A stretch of DNA of 64,000 nucleotides from Hofstenia miamia (GCA_004352715.1 SCFE01000062.1:1151605-1215604), one strand, 5' to 3'; shown: positions 22,519-36,735, numbered from the stretch's first letter. A program made the numbers and translations. Notes: a model not told the origin generated them from the letters alone.

Positions 22519-22554
<36 letters not shown>
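22519..22554. repeat. (TA)18 microsatellite
   Basis: Uninterrupted TA dinucleotides 35 bp after copy C ends. Confidence 0.97.
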
Positions 22555-22557
<3 letters not shown>

Positions 22558-25500
22558 GAATTGGCAGAACAGTTAATAGATCTCTGTTCGATGGAGAATG
22601 TTTGTGCCTAAATATCTATATTTCTAAATCTATTCTTTGCTTGAAAAAGAGCTATTTTCAAACCAATAAATCAAATTAATCAAATCGAGGCCTAATATGT
22701 TTGGTACTTTTTTCACACAAACAAATCTCAAACATTCCAAATTTATCACAAATCTTCCAAATTGATATTTTTTAATGGACACATTCATTCATTTTTCTAA
22801 GGGAGAAGTGTTTAGTAAATAAACTAAACGAACTAAAGTCAATTTGATAAAAGCAGCGAGATATCTCAAATTTTATTGAAAGGCTCAATATAAACTTGAC
22901 ATTATAAATTTGCAAAAGGAAATACACTATGTCATTAACATTAAAAGCGCTTAAAAATTACATTCTTTAAAAGTTAAAGCCTTCATTTGATGGCTGCCTA
23001 ATTTAACTAATATTTGACCAGAAATCTCTAAAAAAATTAAAAAATGTTGTAATAGGTATAAAAGAAGCTTGTCTCTACCTAAATAATATACAACATAAAT
23101 TTACAACCTCGTGGATTTAGCATGATATTGGCAAACTTTCCTAAGCATTGTATTTTGAGCTTTGTATTGTTCTTCTTTCAATCATAAAAATCGGAGGAAT
23201 AGCTCAAAGGCGATTCATTTAATGTTGTTGGCAATTATTCCAATTTGTACATCATCCTACTCTTACCAGAATAGTAATCTTCATGGAAGTGATGTGTACC
23301 CACTTACCAATAGCACTCCAGCACAGACCCTGACTGTATTCTTCTCAACTTCAAAATTTTGGATGACTTTAGAACTTGAGTACTTCTGATGACACTTGAA
23401 AATCAAGTCAATACATTCTCCAAATAGCTCTCTGAAAAGAGCCGCAGAAGTAAAATCTTATTCCATTTTAAAGTAGAATGCAGTAGATTTGAAAATTTGG
23501 CCAGCTTAGACTAAGCCTGGGTAGACTTTAATCATTTTAACGTGTAGCGGGACTGAGCCGAGCTAACAATAATTTTCACCAAAATAATTTCAAATTTTGA
23601 CAAAACATTTTAACTTTTTTTTACTTCAAAACGTAATTTTTACCTTAAAAAATTGACCTAAAGAATTCCTAGCTTTTGCAAAATTTGTGTATTCTATACT
23701 AAATATTATCAACTAGGTTGTAAGAAGCACGCAATATAGAAATGCACAATATCTTTAGAATTTTAATTGAATTTTCAGTAAGGATGCTTTTTAACATTGA
23801 GAAGAACCTTTCCACGGAAGCAGGAAGACACTTCGCTATTTTCAGCAATCTATATTCTGCAGGACTTAATTAACCCATTGCAACAATTCGTTTAGACATG
23901 TAGTATATAGTTTTCAAATTTTTTGTCAAGCTTTCAAAATTGAGGTTCATTCTGACTCAAAGAATCCGACAAGTCCAATTCATTTCATAATAATTTGCGA
24001 CCTTCACTAACATTTCCATGACAGTCTCATTGATAACGGTTCTTGCTCGCTCAACAATAAAACCCTTAGAAAATGACATTTTTCTATAAACATTAAAATA
24101 GTAACTAAATACTTGCTCTAACTTATATCTATTTTAATATTTAAAAGTTGGGCAGTGATATTTGCCAATGTTATTGTAACTAAAAATTTATATTTTAAAA
24201 AGCTAAACGTATTGGAAATGAGGTTCTTAGCTTATAGGTAGAAGTTTCCTTCTCCTCAAGCTTTTTTTACAAATTTAAGTATAAAAGGAATATATTTTTT
24301 TCAGATACTCTACTATTAAAAATTTTGAATATTTTTATTATATAGGTTTAACGACCTTTTTATGAAAACCATTCATACATGATTTTCTTTTCAAAAATTT
24401 GACCAAAAATTCGGCCCCAAAGAAATTTCAATTTTTTTGCCTAATTCCAAATGTTGGAAAATTTGACTTTATTTTGACCTTAAAAATATTGACTTTCTAT
24501 TTAGAAAAACGTCAATGTTGACTCTTTTACTTTTAATCGCCTTGTTAATGACTTTTAGAAAATGGAAAACAAGCTTGGCCTGAGCTCCTTTGAAATTCTG
24601 AAATTAGATGCCAAAGTATATTTTCAACTTTGAGATCTCATACTAAAACGGCATCCATTTTTCACTAATAAAAGAATTAAAATTCTGAAATCAAAATTTC
24701 GAAAAATAAATATGTGCACATTTAAAGGAACATAATGGGTTTTACTTTGTTTATTTTATAGATTCTAGTTTTGCGCGTCGTTAAATACGCAATGTGCGCT
24801 TTGCGAAAGCTCTTTAAATATCTTTGAAGTCGGAAAATCATTAGAAATTTATTTTCGCGTATGACCAAATAAGAAAGCAATTATCTATACAAATGTGTCT
24901 ACTTTGTTCTTCTAAAGATGCGCAGTTTTTATATCAATGCAATTATTAAACATTAAGTAATATCTTATACAAGCGTGATCCTAGAAAATTTTGAACGAGA
25001 GGGTGGTTCAAAGTTTTTTCCTAAAATTATTATAAACATTTATAAATCTTCAAAAACATCAATGATTTATGAGGTTCTTTACAAAATCTTTGAGGTAGAT
25101 AAGAACTAGTCTGTTTAAAACCGCAATTTAGAAAATGTTTAAGTAGTTGTTTGAAAAAGAGGGAGACGTAGGATGGGCGGGGGATGACGCCCTTTCTAGA
25201 ACACCGACTGACATCAAAGAATTAGAATTAAGTTACTGTTAGAAATCAATGGAAACAGAATTTTGGCTAAGCATTTAAAAATAAATTAGTGCTTAATTTC
25301 AATACACATGAATAGGTAGTCTACATAAACACACTAACAACCATCAGATATGAATCAATACCAATAGTAATGTTGGAAAATATATTTCAACCAAAAGATA
25401 GAAAAAAAATAAAATTTAATTAAACAATGCTACAATATACAACAAAGAATAATATAAAATGGAAGAAATAAGCCTACTCTACGAATTATAAAAACTGTAC

Positions 25501-25692
25501 ATACAAATCTAGCATAGCGGATTGACATAAAATGCACATATATAGAAATAACAGGCAGGCGTAAAAATCGGCAAAGTTGCCGCTGCCACTGGTGATGAAA
25601 AAGTTGACGTTAAAGCTCAAATATATTTGAATATTAATTACTGTATAAACAAAATAGGCAAAATTGTTTTCATTACAATTTCTATATTCATT
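22555..25692. other. Intergenic region, no gene recognised
   Basis: AT-rich. The longest open frame is 75 codons (23162-23389) with no recognisable domain. Confidence 0.5.
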
Positions 25693-26558
25693 ATGAGTCT
25701 CAAACATAAAAAAGGAATTGTTACTGGAGGCCTTAATGGCATTGGGAAAAAAGTAGCCAAAACGTTTCTAGAACAAGACGTTGACGTAGTAATCCTTGAT
25801 AAAGTGACAAACAAATGGGAAAAAATTAACAATGAATGGAGAAAAAACTTCTCAGATGTGAATTTCTATTTTTTGAAATGTGATATGTGTAAAAGAGAAG
25901 CAGTAATACTTGCGTTTGAGCAAGCATACGATATACGTGAGGCTCTCGATATTGCGATCAATAACAGTGGAATCCTCAATAAAGAAAATCACTTAATATC
26001 AACCCAACTGCTATGATTCGCGTGATCTACGTCGGGATCAATTCAATGAGCAAAGCAAATGGCAAAAAGGGTGGTTTGATTATAAGTTTAGCATCACTCG
26101 CTGGATTGGTTACATTGAATTGTCTAGTCTACTCCAGTGTCAAACATGGGATTACAGCCTTCACTCTTTCTATTGCTGCCATATCATGGACTGAGAGTCA
26201 ATTCTGTATGTTTAGAATTTGTGCAAACTGTGTTTAAAGCCTCCAGATTTCAAACAATTAATGGAACTTGATGCGCGTTCGATTTGCTTGTGATCGTCAC
26301 ATGCTTATTATCTCCGGTGGTTAGACGTGCAATTCTTTCCAATGTGACAGATCACTTATGAACCAATCACTAGTCTAACCGTGGCCTAACCTAGCATACA
26401 TTTTCTTAATAATATCAAAGCTCAAGTACGAGAAGAATTTAAAAATATGATATAAATTGAAAATTATAAATGACACTGAAACTCATGGCATGAATTTGTA
26501 TTACGCGAGTAACGAGCCAAAAGAACAGCTTTATCATAAACACGAGGACACATTCTAA
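25693..26558 (+). pseudogene. SDR pseudogene, copy D, interrupted by SINE-like repeat
   Basis: Starts MSLKHKKGIVTGGLNGIGKKV and is open through NNSG (altered from NNAG). A short deletion at about 25985 shifts the frame before the catalytic asparagine. The next open part includes a serine strand, YSSVK and a segment shortened after AAIS. The SINE-like repeat is inserted at 26274-26389, after which the C-terminal coding resumes, with further damage, to TAA at 26556-26558. Gene and 3' flank match copy A at 8605. The intact first 260 bp almost equal the 5' end of copy B. Confidence 0.88.
26274..26389. repeat. tRNA-like (SINE-like) short repeat, second copy with one arm inverted
   Basis: The B-box-like arm (GCGCGTTCGATTTGC, GTGATCGTCAC, CCGGTGGTTA) is in plus orientation at 26274-26326, while the A-box-like arm is the reverse complement (AATCACTAGTCTAACCGTGGCCTAA) at about 26365-26389. 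In the copy at 2584 both arms point the same way. Flanking pseudogene sequence aligns across it with copy A, showing that it is an insertion. Confidence 0.7.
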
Positions 26559-27898
26559 AGTTCCGAGAACTGAAAATCAATATTGACGATAATTAATGAT
26601 TAAACAAAAATTCTTTAAATCAGAAATTCTAATAATTTAAAATGAATTGGGCATTATACCCATATGAACATTAAAACACGTGTAGAGAAGTCGCACTAAA
26701 TATTAAGGAAAACTTGAATTGAACGTAAATTTCGAGGCCGGGGCCGGCAAACATACTTCAGCCTGTTATATTGTATTGAATAAGTGTTGAGATGTTCAAA
26801 CCATAGTTTTTAAAGAAATGTAAAATGTTTGGAAATGTTTTTTAACTTACATAAAATACAATAGCAGTCAAACTTTATTCACGATATTTCCAGACTATAG
26901 GAGTAAATAGGGCTACTATCAAATTTTCATTAATTCACTCGATTAATCAGTTGATTTTCACAAATCGATTTTGATTTATTGTCATCAATCGGTTAATTAA
27001 TGGTATAATCTGTAGTTTTAAAATGGAACCGTTGTCCTTAGAATCCCTGAAACGCAAAATCTACTCTTTCAATGTATATTTTTACATTTTAGATTTCCTT
27101 GCGTATTTTAATCAAGCGTTGTTGATCGTAGTGGATTAAAAAGTCGAACTTAGTTTGGTACAAACATTGTTTGTTGAAAATACCGCTGTTAAGGGTTTTA
27201 GTTGAAATTGAAATTCGCACCAAACAATTCTTAGTAAATTTCAAATTTGTTGCTTGAATCTGACAATAGACTTTCACTATAACACTAAATTCTGTTTTGC
27301 ATCGAAATTATAAACAACATACTTGAAAATGTATAAAAAAGATTCCTTTGAGGAATCCTCAAAAGCGGGCAAAGTACTGGTCCTAAGGCCGTGCCTGCAT
27401 ATTATCATTATTTTTATTTTGTGGGCTATGTACGGGTTTCAAAATATTTAGTACAAATCCCATAGCAAATTCTAAGGGGAAACTTCATTTTGTAAAAAAA
27501 TTCCAAAAATAAACGGAATCGCCATTTATACATTACCCGGAAATGGTCTAGTTGATTAAAACCGAATATGATTCGATGATTTAGATTGCCAATTATATTA
27601 ATAGCAATATTTATTTGCTTTGTAATAAAAATATGTTGAACTTTTATTCTACATGTAATGACCAGTATAAATTTGCTTAGACAATGACAGATCGTGATTC
27701 TATATAATTCGATGTTCTTATCGATCATTTTATGATCGCTTCTTAATGATTTCGTGTCTCTTAAAGATTTGGCGAAGTGACGTTAAATTCAGCTTATAAG
27801 CGTAGAGAGTATTTGACATTTAAAAAGTGAAGATTCGCTTACATTGCCTTAGATTGCCAAGCTTCTTACAAAAACATTTTCTATATTCATAAATAACA

Positions 27899-27932
<34 letters not shown>

Positions 27933-30900
27933 TATTTGAATTTAATAAATTTAACCGAATATTTAATGCAAAAGTTGGTAAGAATCAATAATTTGCTAAC
28001 TCAATTCTGCATTAACCATTGCGGCACAGAGGTGTATTGTAATATTGAAAGAATATATTACATTTCATTAAATTTCGGTAAATGTACAATTAGTCATTTT
28101 TTCTATATGAAAAAACAGTAGGATTGTTTTAAATTATGCAAGCAATTCACTGAAATTCATTAAAATAAAAGCAATTACTGACCTGAATTAATTGGATTTC
28201 TTTTGTTATTTATAGAATGTAAAGCTCACCTTATGTGGAAAAGTTCTCGTAAAAATGCAATTGTTAGAAATCTAACGCAAGCCAAAGCGCGCTTCAAGTG
28301 TAAAAGCAAATATCTTTAAATACGTCTTAAAATTTAGTAGGAGCATGCTGTTTGCGGAAATCTAAATATCTTAAAACATTTATTTAAAACTAGAAATAGA
28401 ATTTTGCAAGCTTTCTGTGGAAGTGCAATCAAGAGATGGCGAAAATATATGTAAATCTGTTGAAGACTGTCTTTTTATGGCCTATAATGGTGACAAATCT
28501 GTCAAACTAAAACACTATTCAATCATTCCAAATCCATCACAAGCACAGCATGGATTCATTGACACAACAATTTCCCATACTCTACAAGTGAAAGATTTAG
28601 TGAGAGCTCATATGCACATTAAAAGCACAAATTAACTGTTATGTTTGCAGGCAAGTTGAGGAAATATTATATTTAATGGCAAAACTGCCAAAAAATCAAA
28701 CAGATTTCATTTACTATACAAATTATAATGAAGGCTTCCTTTCTGCACATTAAGAATTTTTTTTGAATATCATAGAGATCGTTTAAAATCAAATCAACGT
28801 TAGCTAATTACTAGAATTGATAAATTTAAGTATTCCTAGAGTTTTGGTGTATCACAAGCAAATATTTGAAACTGTGAATTTAAAATAACCATAAAATCCA
28901 AAACGTTTTGACAATGCACAAAATTTATGTTTACTTACTGAAATTCACATCAAGTGATTTATACTGTATTTTGGGATAAATGAGTCAAACCAACAAGATT
29001 CAAGAAAAATCGTCAACAAGGAAACATACAGAAACCTTAGAGAAGTCAAGAGGGGTGGGAAAGACATGGCATATGCCATCTTACTTCCCAACACTTGAAA
29101 GCCGAGGAATACATGAGTATTGGCTTTGATAATTTATTGGGTAATCTTGAGTAGACGTCGAGAGTTAACACCAAAAAAATCACTATACATTAATATTGGC
29201 GTTAGTTTGCAAAGTCTTCGATTAATCATGCGGATAACAATTAGAACTCTGCACACTGACAAAAAATCATCAGTATTTATTATCTAGGTTTCTAAATTTG
29301 ACTTCAACAATTTATTGCGAAAAAATCTAAAAATATAGCAATTATCTTCTACAAATTCAGTAATTTTGCCCCAGAGTTTGTCATATGCATTCTTGTTCAA
29401 CAATATTACTAAGACGAGTGACTACTTCAAAACATTACAATGTACACTACAGTTTCTTGTTTCTTTGTGCAAATTTATATTATCAATAAAATGGTATGCT
29501 CATATATATGATTGAAAAGGAGTGAGACTGATTTGACAATGTAAAGGGGAGGCGAAGCAGATTTCAATTTTTTTGGAAAACGGTTTAAATCTGAAAAAAA
29601 TTAGGGCGACAATATCTATGTTGAGCTTCATTGAATTTTAATTACAAAATGTTACTATTTTTATATTTTTAAACGAGAAGTTTCGTATCAAATTTATTAT
29701 CAAAAAGTGATAGCGGTTCTTCGAATTTTTTATAGTTTGAAAGTATTAGTTCAAGGTCTTTATATATGCATATCATTTTATGCATTTAATAAAAAATTGA
29801 CTGAATTTGTTAAAATTGTTATACAAAAAGCTGGATAATAAAAAAATCATTTAAAATATAATGTTAAAAACAATCAACCACTTTCCTACCAACTAAGGAT
29901 CGAAACAAATTATAGAATATTTTCAAAGAAAATAATGAAACAAACTTACATATGAAAGTTTAATTTTGTAAAATGTGGATAATGAATTTTGAGGCAACCC
30001 CACTCGACTTTAAACTATTGCTACGATAGGCGGTAACATGTTTAACCTTAAATAACCTAAGTATTTTTACGGGCCGACAAAAATAGTTTTTCTGAACGCT
30101 AGGAATGGGAACAATTGATAATATTATCATTGAAAAATTGAATATTTCCCTGCATGTTAAGTGCAGGAATAATGTCATCCCTAATTCGCGCACTGAGACG
30201 GCACTTTGATGTGTATTGACAAAAAATAAAATAGTTGAGGCCAGTTGTTGCTGCCACAGTCTTTATACTGCTTTATTATCTGAAAACTACATATGACACG
30301 AATTTGTTTCCTTTTGCAAAAAACAGGCTTTTCGTGAAAACAGTTAAAATTTTAAGGTAAGCTACTTCAAGGACACGAATAACTTTTATGACAAATGGTC
30401 ACCATAACGAGGAAGTACGTTTACCCATAGATGCCTCCAAATCCACGGATTCTCTAATTTTTTTTTAAAATTGTAAGCAAACCAGTCAGTGACTTTACAG
30501 GTACAATAAGGTGTTTGCGGTTATAATTATGAATTAATTACGGCAGATAAAGTTCTTCTCTAATGTTTTCGTAAACGTTTCGAAATACCGACTAAAAACA
30601 ACAATTGAAAGCGCAATACACGTTCTCAAACTCTAATCGAATAGACAGATACCTCCTCAATTTCACTCCTGAGAGATTTAATATATTTGAAATACATTAA
30701 AGTCTACACCTTTTACCGATCAAATTAAAAGCTAAATCATTCCAATTAATACATAAGTCGTTCCATTTAAATGAATATGAAACAATGCCTTTTCTTAAAG
30801 AAAATTTAAACAAGAAACAAACAAACTGCAAACTATAAAATAATACAAAATATGTTTCTATTCTCTACACAGTAAATCCTTATCAGCCATAGTTGTTCGA

Positions 30901-33534
30901 ATTGCATCTTTACATGCGGAAGCAAACGAATTGCATCTTCGAAAATATTTTAAACTTGATTCAGTCTGACAATGTTCGAGTTTTCTAGATGCTTTGACAT
31001 TATAATACTTTCCAAGCTTCGTATTTTCTGCGCTCTCATTTTATTCTCAGGCAGGAAATTGCCCTCATTGAACTGATATCACGGAATATCAGACAACATT
31101 TATAATAAATCAGACACAACCAGGTGTTTTCAACAATGCTTATAAAAAACGTTTAAAACAGGGTAAAGTGCACTATATTATTTTTTATCATTTTTAGTAT
31201 TTATTTTAATTGCACAACGCACATGCATATAGAAACAAGGATTCAACTTGGAATTTTTTGAACATGGTCGTAGACCACAGTGCCGACACTTTGAGAAAGT
31301 TATTGCCACAGTTATTGCTTAAATTTATGCTTTATGATCCAATCGTTCAAGAGCATTTGTTTTAAAAAAACGCATTTTTTGAAAATTAAATCCGGAGTTC
31401 AATAAAAAATAAAGACAACAAAATAAACAAAAAATTTGAAATAGCATACGTTTAAAATGCATTTTTTCATAAAAACAAAATTCTACTCAACCTGGATACT
31501 ATAAAGTGTATTTATTTCAACCCATAAAGGAACCAATTTTTTTCTAAAGTAATTTCGCTTAGAATTAACTAAATTGATGTTAATTAACATAAAAATGAGC
31601 TCAATTTGAAATGTGAGCCATAAAAGTAAAAGTTAAAAAAGTCCTAAATAGGGATCATTGTACAAACAGGGTATGAAAAAGCTTGATTTAATAAAATGTT
31701 TTATTTTTGATTCCCATTTAGTCATCGGATAAACGAATTTACCCAATCCGACGTCAGATATCGGGTCTTAGTCGGGCACAATAATTTCAATTTGGGTAGG
31801 GTTGTATAAGAGAATCAATAGTCGGTTCGGGTAAGGTTCCGTTGATCAAATTGTGTGTCGGGTCGAGTCGGGTGCTGTGTTTTGCTGCTGGACGTTATGG
31901 TTGCCCATACCCGGTTGCTAATTTTTATTAGTGGCGTGGCCGCGATGCTAAAACCCGTACCCGGCTGCAGCTGCAAATATTGAAGCAGCTCCCAGTCGCA
32001 AAAATAATATCGTATATTACATTAACCAAATTTTTCATAATCTATCTGGACTTACATTCACCTTGAATAAAGTTCATTATTTATTGTAAAAACCGGGTTA
32101 ATTTAGTTTGAAAGCCAAAACTAAAGTCCAACATTCAGCTGTTAAAAATTGTGACTTGAAAACTGAAGCTGAGGCCAGCCGAAGCAGTAAGTGTTCAGGC
32201 CGTACACGGCCGTTAGCGCGAACAAATGCAGCCGTGGTCAAAGCCGTAAAACACTAATGCCCATCACTAGTATCTAATGAGTTAAATTGAATGACATGTT
32301 TAAATATGAACATGTTCTTTAATTTGAATGGTTTACTCTAAAATCGAATGCAGCAATGTATAATGTTAATTTCTTACTTTTTAACTAATGTAGACCGGAA
32401 AAATGTGTATTTCCGATTAGAATGACGCATTACATTTACAAATATATTAAGTCACAAACGGTTCAATTCAAAAATTCATTTTCGTTCGACGTTTTGTTTT
32501 AACTATTTCAAAATAGATATTTTCATTCGTTCTCTTTGAATATTATATCAATTTACACGCAAAACCACTTCAAGGAATATATCTATATATCGCTCTTACA
32601 TTACGAAAAATGATGTAATAGTAAACTAGTGTCGCAATCAAAACTTTATTAAAATCTGTCAAACATTGACCCAATTTCAATAGAAACAAAAGCTGGCAAA
32701 ATTCGGAAGAAGTTAACAGCTGATATACATGTCAAACCCAAATTTGAAAAGTAACATCTGAAGGTTCAATAGTTGACCTGAATGGGAAATTTTAGATAAA
32801 AACGCGCCGCCCTAATGAAATATGGATGTTTGAACAACAGATGCATCGGTTGGAAGATAACGCAATATATCGGAGTCGAGGAAATATTTTTAAAATGAAG
32901 TCAATAGCGGAGATCTCTCCTCCTTAAGAATAATTTTATGAATCTTTTATGAGGAAAAACAAATCAATAAAATTTCCGTAAATAGAACAAAAATTAATAG
33001 GGGAAACAAATATTTTATTACATAGAAAACAAAATGTACTCCAAATATCTTGAAATTACTACGTTTTGGAGGGAAAAACATCAATTATACTATAATTAAA
33101 AAACCAAACCGAAAAGTATGGCTCAAGCAACGAACTCATGATAATATACCATTTCCACAAAATTTTTAACTTTGACATACGCGAAAGGGGAGTGAGATAC
33201 AAGGTATGAAATTGAAAGAACATTAATTAATGAACAATCGCAAGTATGCACATTTATAACTTTATAAAGCAAATGCAGAAATAAATTTAGGCGTAGAAAG
33301 CTAATGGGATTGAAAACATTATAATTACATATTTTATCAAATTGAAATAATTACCAATTGTGCTTCGTATTAGTTCTGCTATCTCGAAAACCTTCATATT
33401 TCTATTTGATCCCTTTCATTTATGTGATGCCAAATAGCAACAATTACTTTATTAGGAACATACTCAATAGCATGCCTTATGAATGGCATAATTCTTCTAG
33501 AATCAAAATTTAACCACTGATATTTGGTTTAGTT
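26559..33534. other. Long intergenic region; duplicated flank, then no recognised gene
   Basis: 26559 to about 27075 duplicates the 3' flank of copy A. A (TA)n run lies at 27902-27929. An 81-codon open tract at 28393-28635 is treated separately. 31735-31990 is GC-richer with degenerate CGGGT/ACCCG words, and 32180-32270 ends in TAATGCCCATCACTAG, which looks like one end of a hAT element without a visible partner. Nothing else is recognised. Confidence 0.5.
28393..28635 (+). other. Open frame of unknown nature
   Basis: An open frame reading FCKLSVEVQSRDGENICKSV near its start, then LFMAYNGDK and KDLVRAHMHIKSTN before TAA. Its composition is less biased to Lys/Asn/Ile/Phe than other random frames here, which is why it stands out. 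It has no ATG near the start and no family I recognise. It might be an isolated exon, part of an old retrocopy, or chance. Confidence 0.25.
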
Positions 33535-33762
33535 CAGTGGTTCCCAACCTTTCTTGGTACATTCCTCCTTTTGCCCATTTTGAAACTATTTATTCATCAC
33601 CATACGACGAAAAACAAATAAAACATTAAAATTATAACCGTTTGGGAAGACGTTTTTCAAGAAAATAAATAAAAATGCAAAAAATTTTAAATTTTTTTAT
33701 GAAATTCCTCCCTTTAACTCATAAAATTAGGGAGGAATCCTTCCTCGGATTGGGAATCACTG
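33535..33762. mobile_element. hAT-like MITE (228 bp)
   Basis: Ends are CAGTGGTTCCCAACC on the left and, reversed, CAGTGATTCCCAATC on the right, a classical hAT terminal inverted repeat. The flanking 8 bp are GTTTAGTT (33527-33534) and GTTTAATT (33763-33770), a near-perfect hAT-type duplication. There is no coding capacity. Inside, TTCCTCCTTT and the reversed AGGGAGGAAT word extend the inverted symmetry. Confidence 0.85.
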
Positions 33763-33770
33763 GTTTAATT

Positions 33771-35927
33771 GAATATTCATAGACAATTCAATTCATCAAC
33801 TGGAAACAGAAGGTTTTTTAGATTGATTCCGTTAAGGTAATGTAGTATTAACACAATAAGATGAAAATGACAGTCAGCAAGCATCTTTTCTTAACCATGA
33901 CGTGATTATTTCAATTGTTCCTTCTTGAAACTGATATTAATTGATGATGCATGCCTACCTTCCTTCAAATAAGTCCACAATGACCATAAAAAACGTCTTA
34001 TGACATTCAGTCCTACACCATTTAATGATGTTGCCATGTCAGCAATGAATAAATACAACAAAGGAGGGTCATACCGAAGTTTTTTTATCTAACAAACTCT
34101 AATAGTCTTAAACATTTAAATTCAACAACGAAAAAAAAACTAATCTAAAAATTCATAGGTTATGAAGGGTTTATCACAACGCTTGTTTTAGGAAATTGGT
34201 CCAAAATAGTGTTAATAATTGCATAGAATAACGCATTAAAATTACCTTTTTCGCGTAAATAAACGCGTTAATTAGAGGAATTAGGCACTAGCTGCCCTTC
34301 GACTACTTATTAGGTGACAAATCCCGCTCACAATTTCGATAACGCATTAATTAATTGCATTTAGAAAGAAACCAGTTCTGAATTCCCTCTAGTTTACGCG
34401 ATATTTCACACGTTTGTGAAAATATTTAAATTAGAGAATCCCTTTGGATCATTCCCCTTATGTTATGGAAGGCAAAAACAATATATACGAAAATGGTTGT
34501 TTAAAAAAACTTGGGATGTAAATCTTAGGATTAAGAACAATATATTGTTTACAGTAATTAATATGCTAATATTGAAAAAACAGAAACTTGACACAAACAA
34601 TGTTTAATATTTATTTAGATCTAAAACGCGCGGAGTGGCAAATGGTCAAATAATTTGTCCCACAGACAATTGCCCGTGGCCCCATATATAGATAGCAGGT
34701 CAACCTTTATAAAGTATAGGCGAAATAATAAGAACGCCAAATACAAAAAAGAACACGCATATAAAACTTAAAACCATTCATTTTAAACAACCCAATTGTT
34801 CATTTCGGGTAAAGTTGACCTGGTTAACGCGCTGATAGCACGCTAAGTTACGCCAATGTGATTGAATCTCTAGCATTTACATGACTACAGGTCTGAAACA
34901 GGGACTAAGTAGATTTAAGTATAACATCTTGATTGGATTTGATAACGTGCAAATGCTAAAATAAAAATGTAAAACTATATTTCTACTCAATTAAATTATG
35001 AATAAATATAAATTAAATTGTTGTTTGTAAAGAAAATAAGATTTCTTGCAAAAAGTTAAAATGTATAAACTGTCATTCCAAGAGTTTAAATTTGCAAAGA
35101 ATATTTCAATGGATTTAGTAGCATAGCTTTCCATCAACTCTGTTAATAGCTACGTATACAAAGATATGTTCTGATCTACGTCTGAATAGAAATGGTAAAT
35201 CAGTGGCATTATGAGACCTACTGAATGACAAAGCTTGAATGTAGCATTTAATTCCATAATTTTACAAATTCACAAGAATTCCTCTTAGCTTACTGATTGA
35301 TGAATGAATTGAAAAAGTGGGCGTGAGAGAAAAATGACTTTGAAATCAAAAACTATGCAGATGAGGAAGCTAGTTACAAACGCCATTAATTTTGCACTTG
35401 AAATAAGCGAAATCCATTATGTTTATGAATGAAAAGTGATTCACCCGCTGAGAAAAACTGCTTCAAACATCAAACTAAAGTCAGCATTTAAATTAAAAAC
35501 ACAATAACTAAAAATTAATATTAATATTTCAAAAAAGGAAATTGGCTGAATATTTTATTAATTTGTAGATGACCTCACACCGCAGTAAATATCTATTGAA
35601 AACACATTTTTGTCTCGGTTACCTACTGAATCTATGCCGTCTTAAATTTGTCATTCCTGATCTCGGACCAATGTCATGAGACTTATCCCCGATATCGCTA
35701 GGTCAGGCTTAGGTCCCGTACTGAGATTGAATATGCTAAGATTATACACTGTATTAACTAGTTGAATACTGAAAGGAAAAAACAAATATATCTTAACTTA
35801 GCAAATATAATAATTCAAAGAATAGCAAATTTGAAATCAATTGGTCGCGGTCGATATTAAAGCCACTTCGGGGCCCAGACTCAAACTAAACTCATAAGTC
35901 CCACTAAATTTCCTTTTAGGCTTAAGC
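33771..35927. other. Intergenic region, no gene recognised
   Basis: AT-rich, with short open frames only and no family likeness seen. Confidence 0.5.
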
Positions 35928-36727
35928 GAGTGATGGACATGGGAAGCAAATTTCGGCAGGCTTAGGAAGTTTAGGCGCGGCGCATTTATATTAATATTAC
36001 ACTTTTTCTTTTTAGGACAACATAAATCGAGCCAAGTCTTAATGATTCTTAGTGATTCAGTCAGTATGAGCCTAAAATATTCTTTCATGATTCTTAAATT
36101 TCTGCAGGTCAAATAGTATTTATAAGAGCAAATAGGAGGCATCAATATTCGAAAGGTCAACATTTTCATACACACAAAACCTAAGAGACAAGAATAATAA
36201 TAATACATTTTTTGAACGTTCGAATGAGAGTTGAGCGTTACAATTATTTTGAAGGTTGAAGAAAAATATAAAAATATTATTGATAGCATAAAAAACACAA
36301 AAAATCAAAAAAATTTTCATCCTCTCAGGACACTAAATTTTCAGAAAGCCTGAATTCATATTTTAAGCCTCAGATAGATTCTAAAATAATTCATAATTTG
36401 GGCATTTTGAGTTTTATAAAAGGAATTACAAAAAAGAATATATTTCGGGCAATTACTACGATTCTTGCAAAAAAAATCGTTAATTTCTGGTTTGCTAGAC
36501 GAAAATTGGATGTTAGAAACTTATAAAACGTCAACATAATAAAATTGGAAAATCTATTTTGAATTTTAGTAGAGTATATGATGTAAAATTTCAAAATGTA
36601 CGTTATATTTTTCAACACATTGTTTATCAATTATATAGCCACCATTGCATGTGGGTTGATTTGCGTACACTGAAAAATAGCTCGGGCCCAGGTAAGCCAA
36701 GGTCCGGCTGGCTCATGTTCATCACTG
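35928..36727. mobile_element. Non-autonomous hAT-like element (800 bp)
   Basis: The left end reads GAGTGATGGACATG and the reverse of the right end reads CAGTGATGAACATG. Both sides are flanked by the identical 8 bp GCTTAAGC (35920-35927 and 36728-36735). Inverted ends of the CAGTGATG type and an 8-bp duplication are hAT hallmarks. No transposase domain is visible inside; the 153-codon minus-strand frame at 35837-36298 crosses the boundary and is not protein-like. The flanking duplication is itself palindromic, which slightly weakens it as evidence. Confidence 0.7.
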
Positions 36728-36735
36728 GCTTAAGC

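Noticed and set aside
35837-36298. 153-codon minus-strand frame as a gene
   Set aside because: It crosses the boundary of the hAT-like element and has low-complexity Tyr/Phe/Leu-rich content with no domain.
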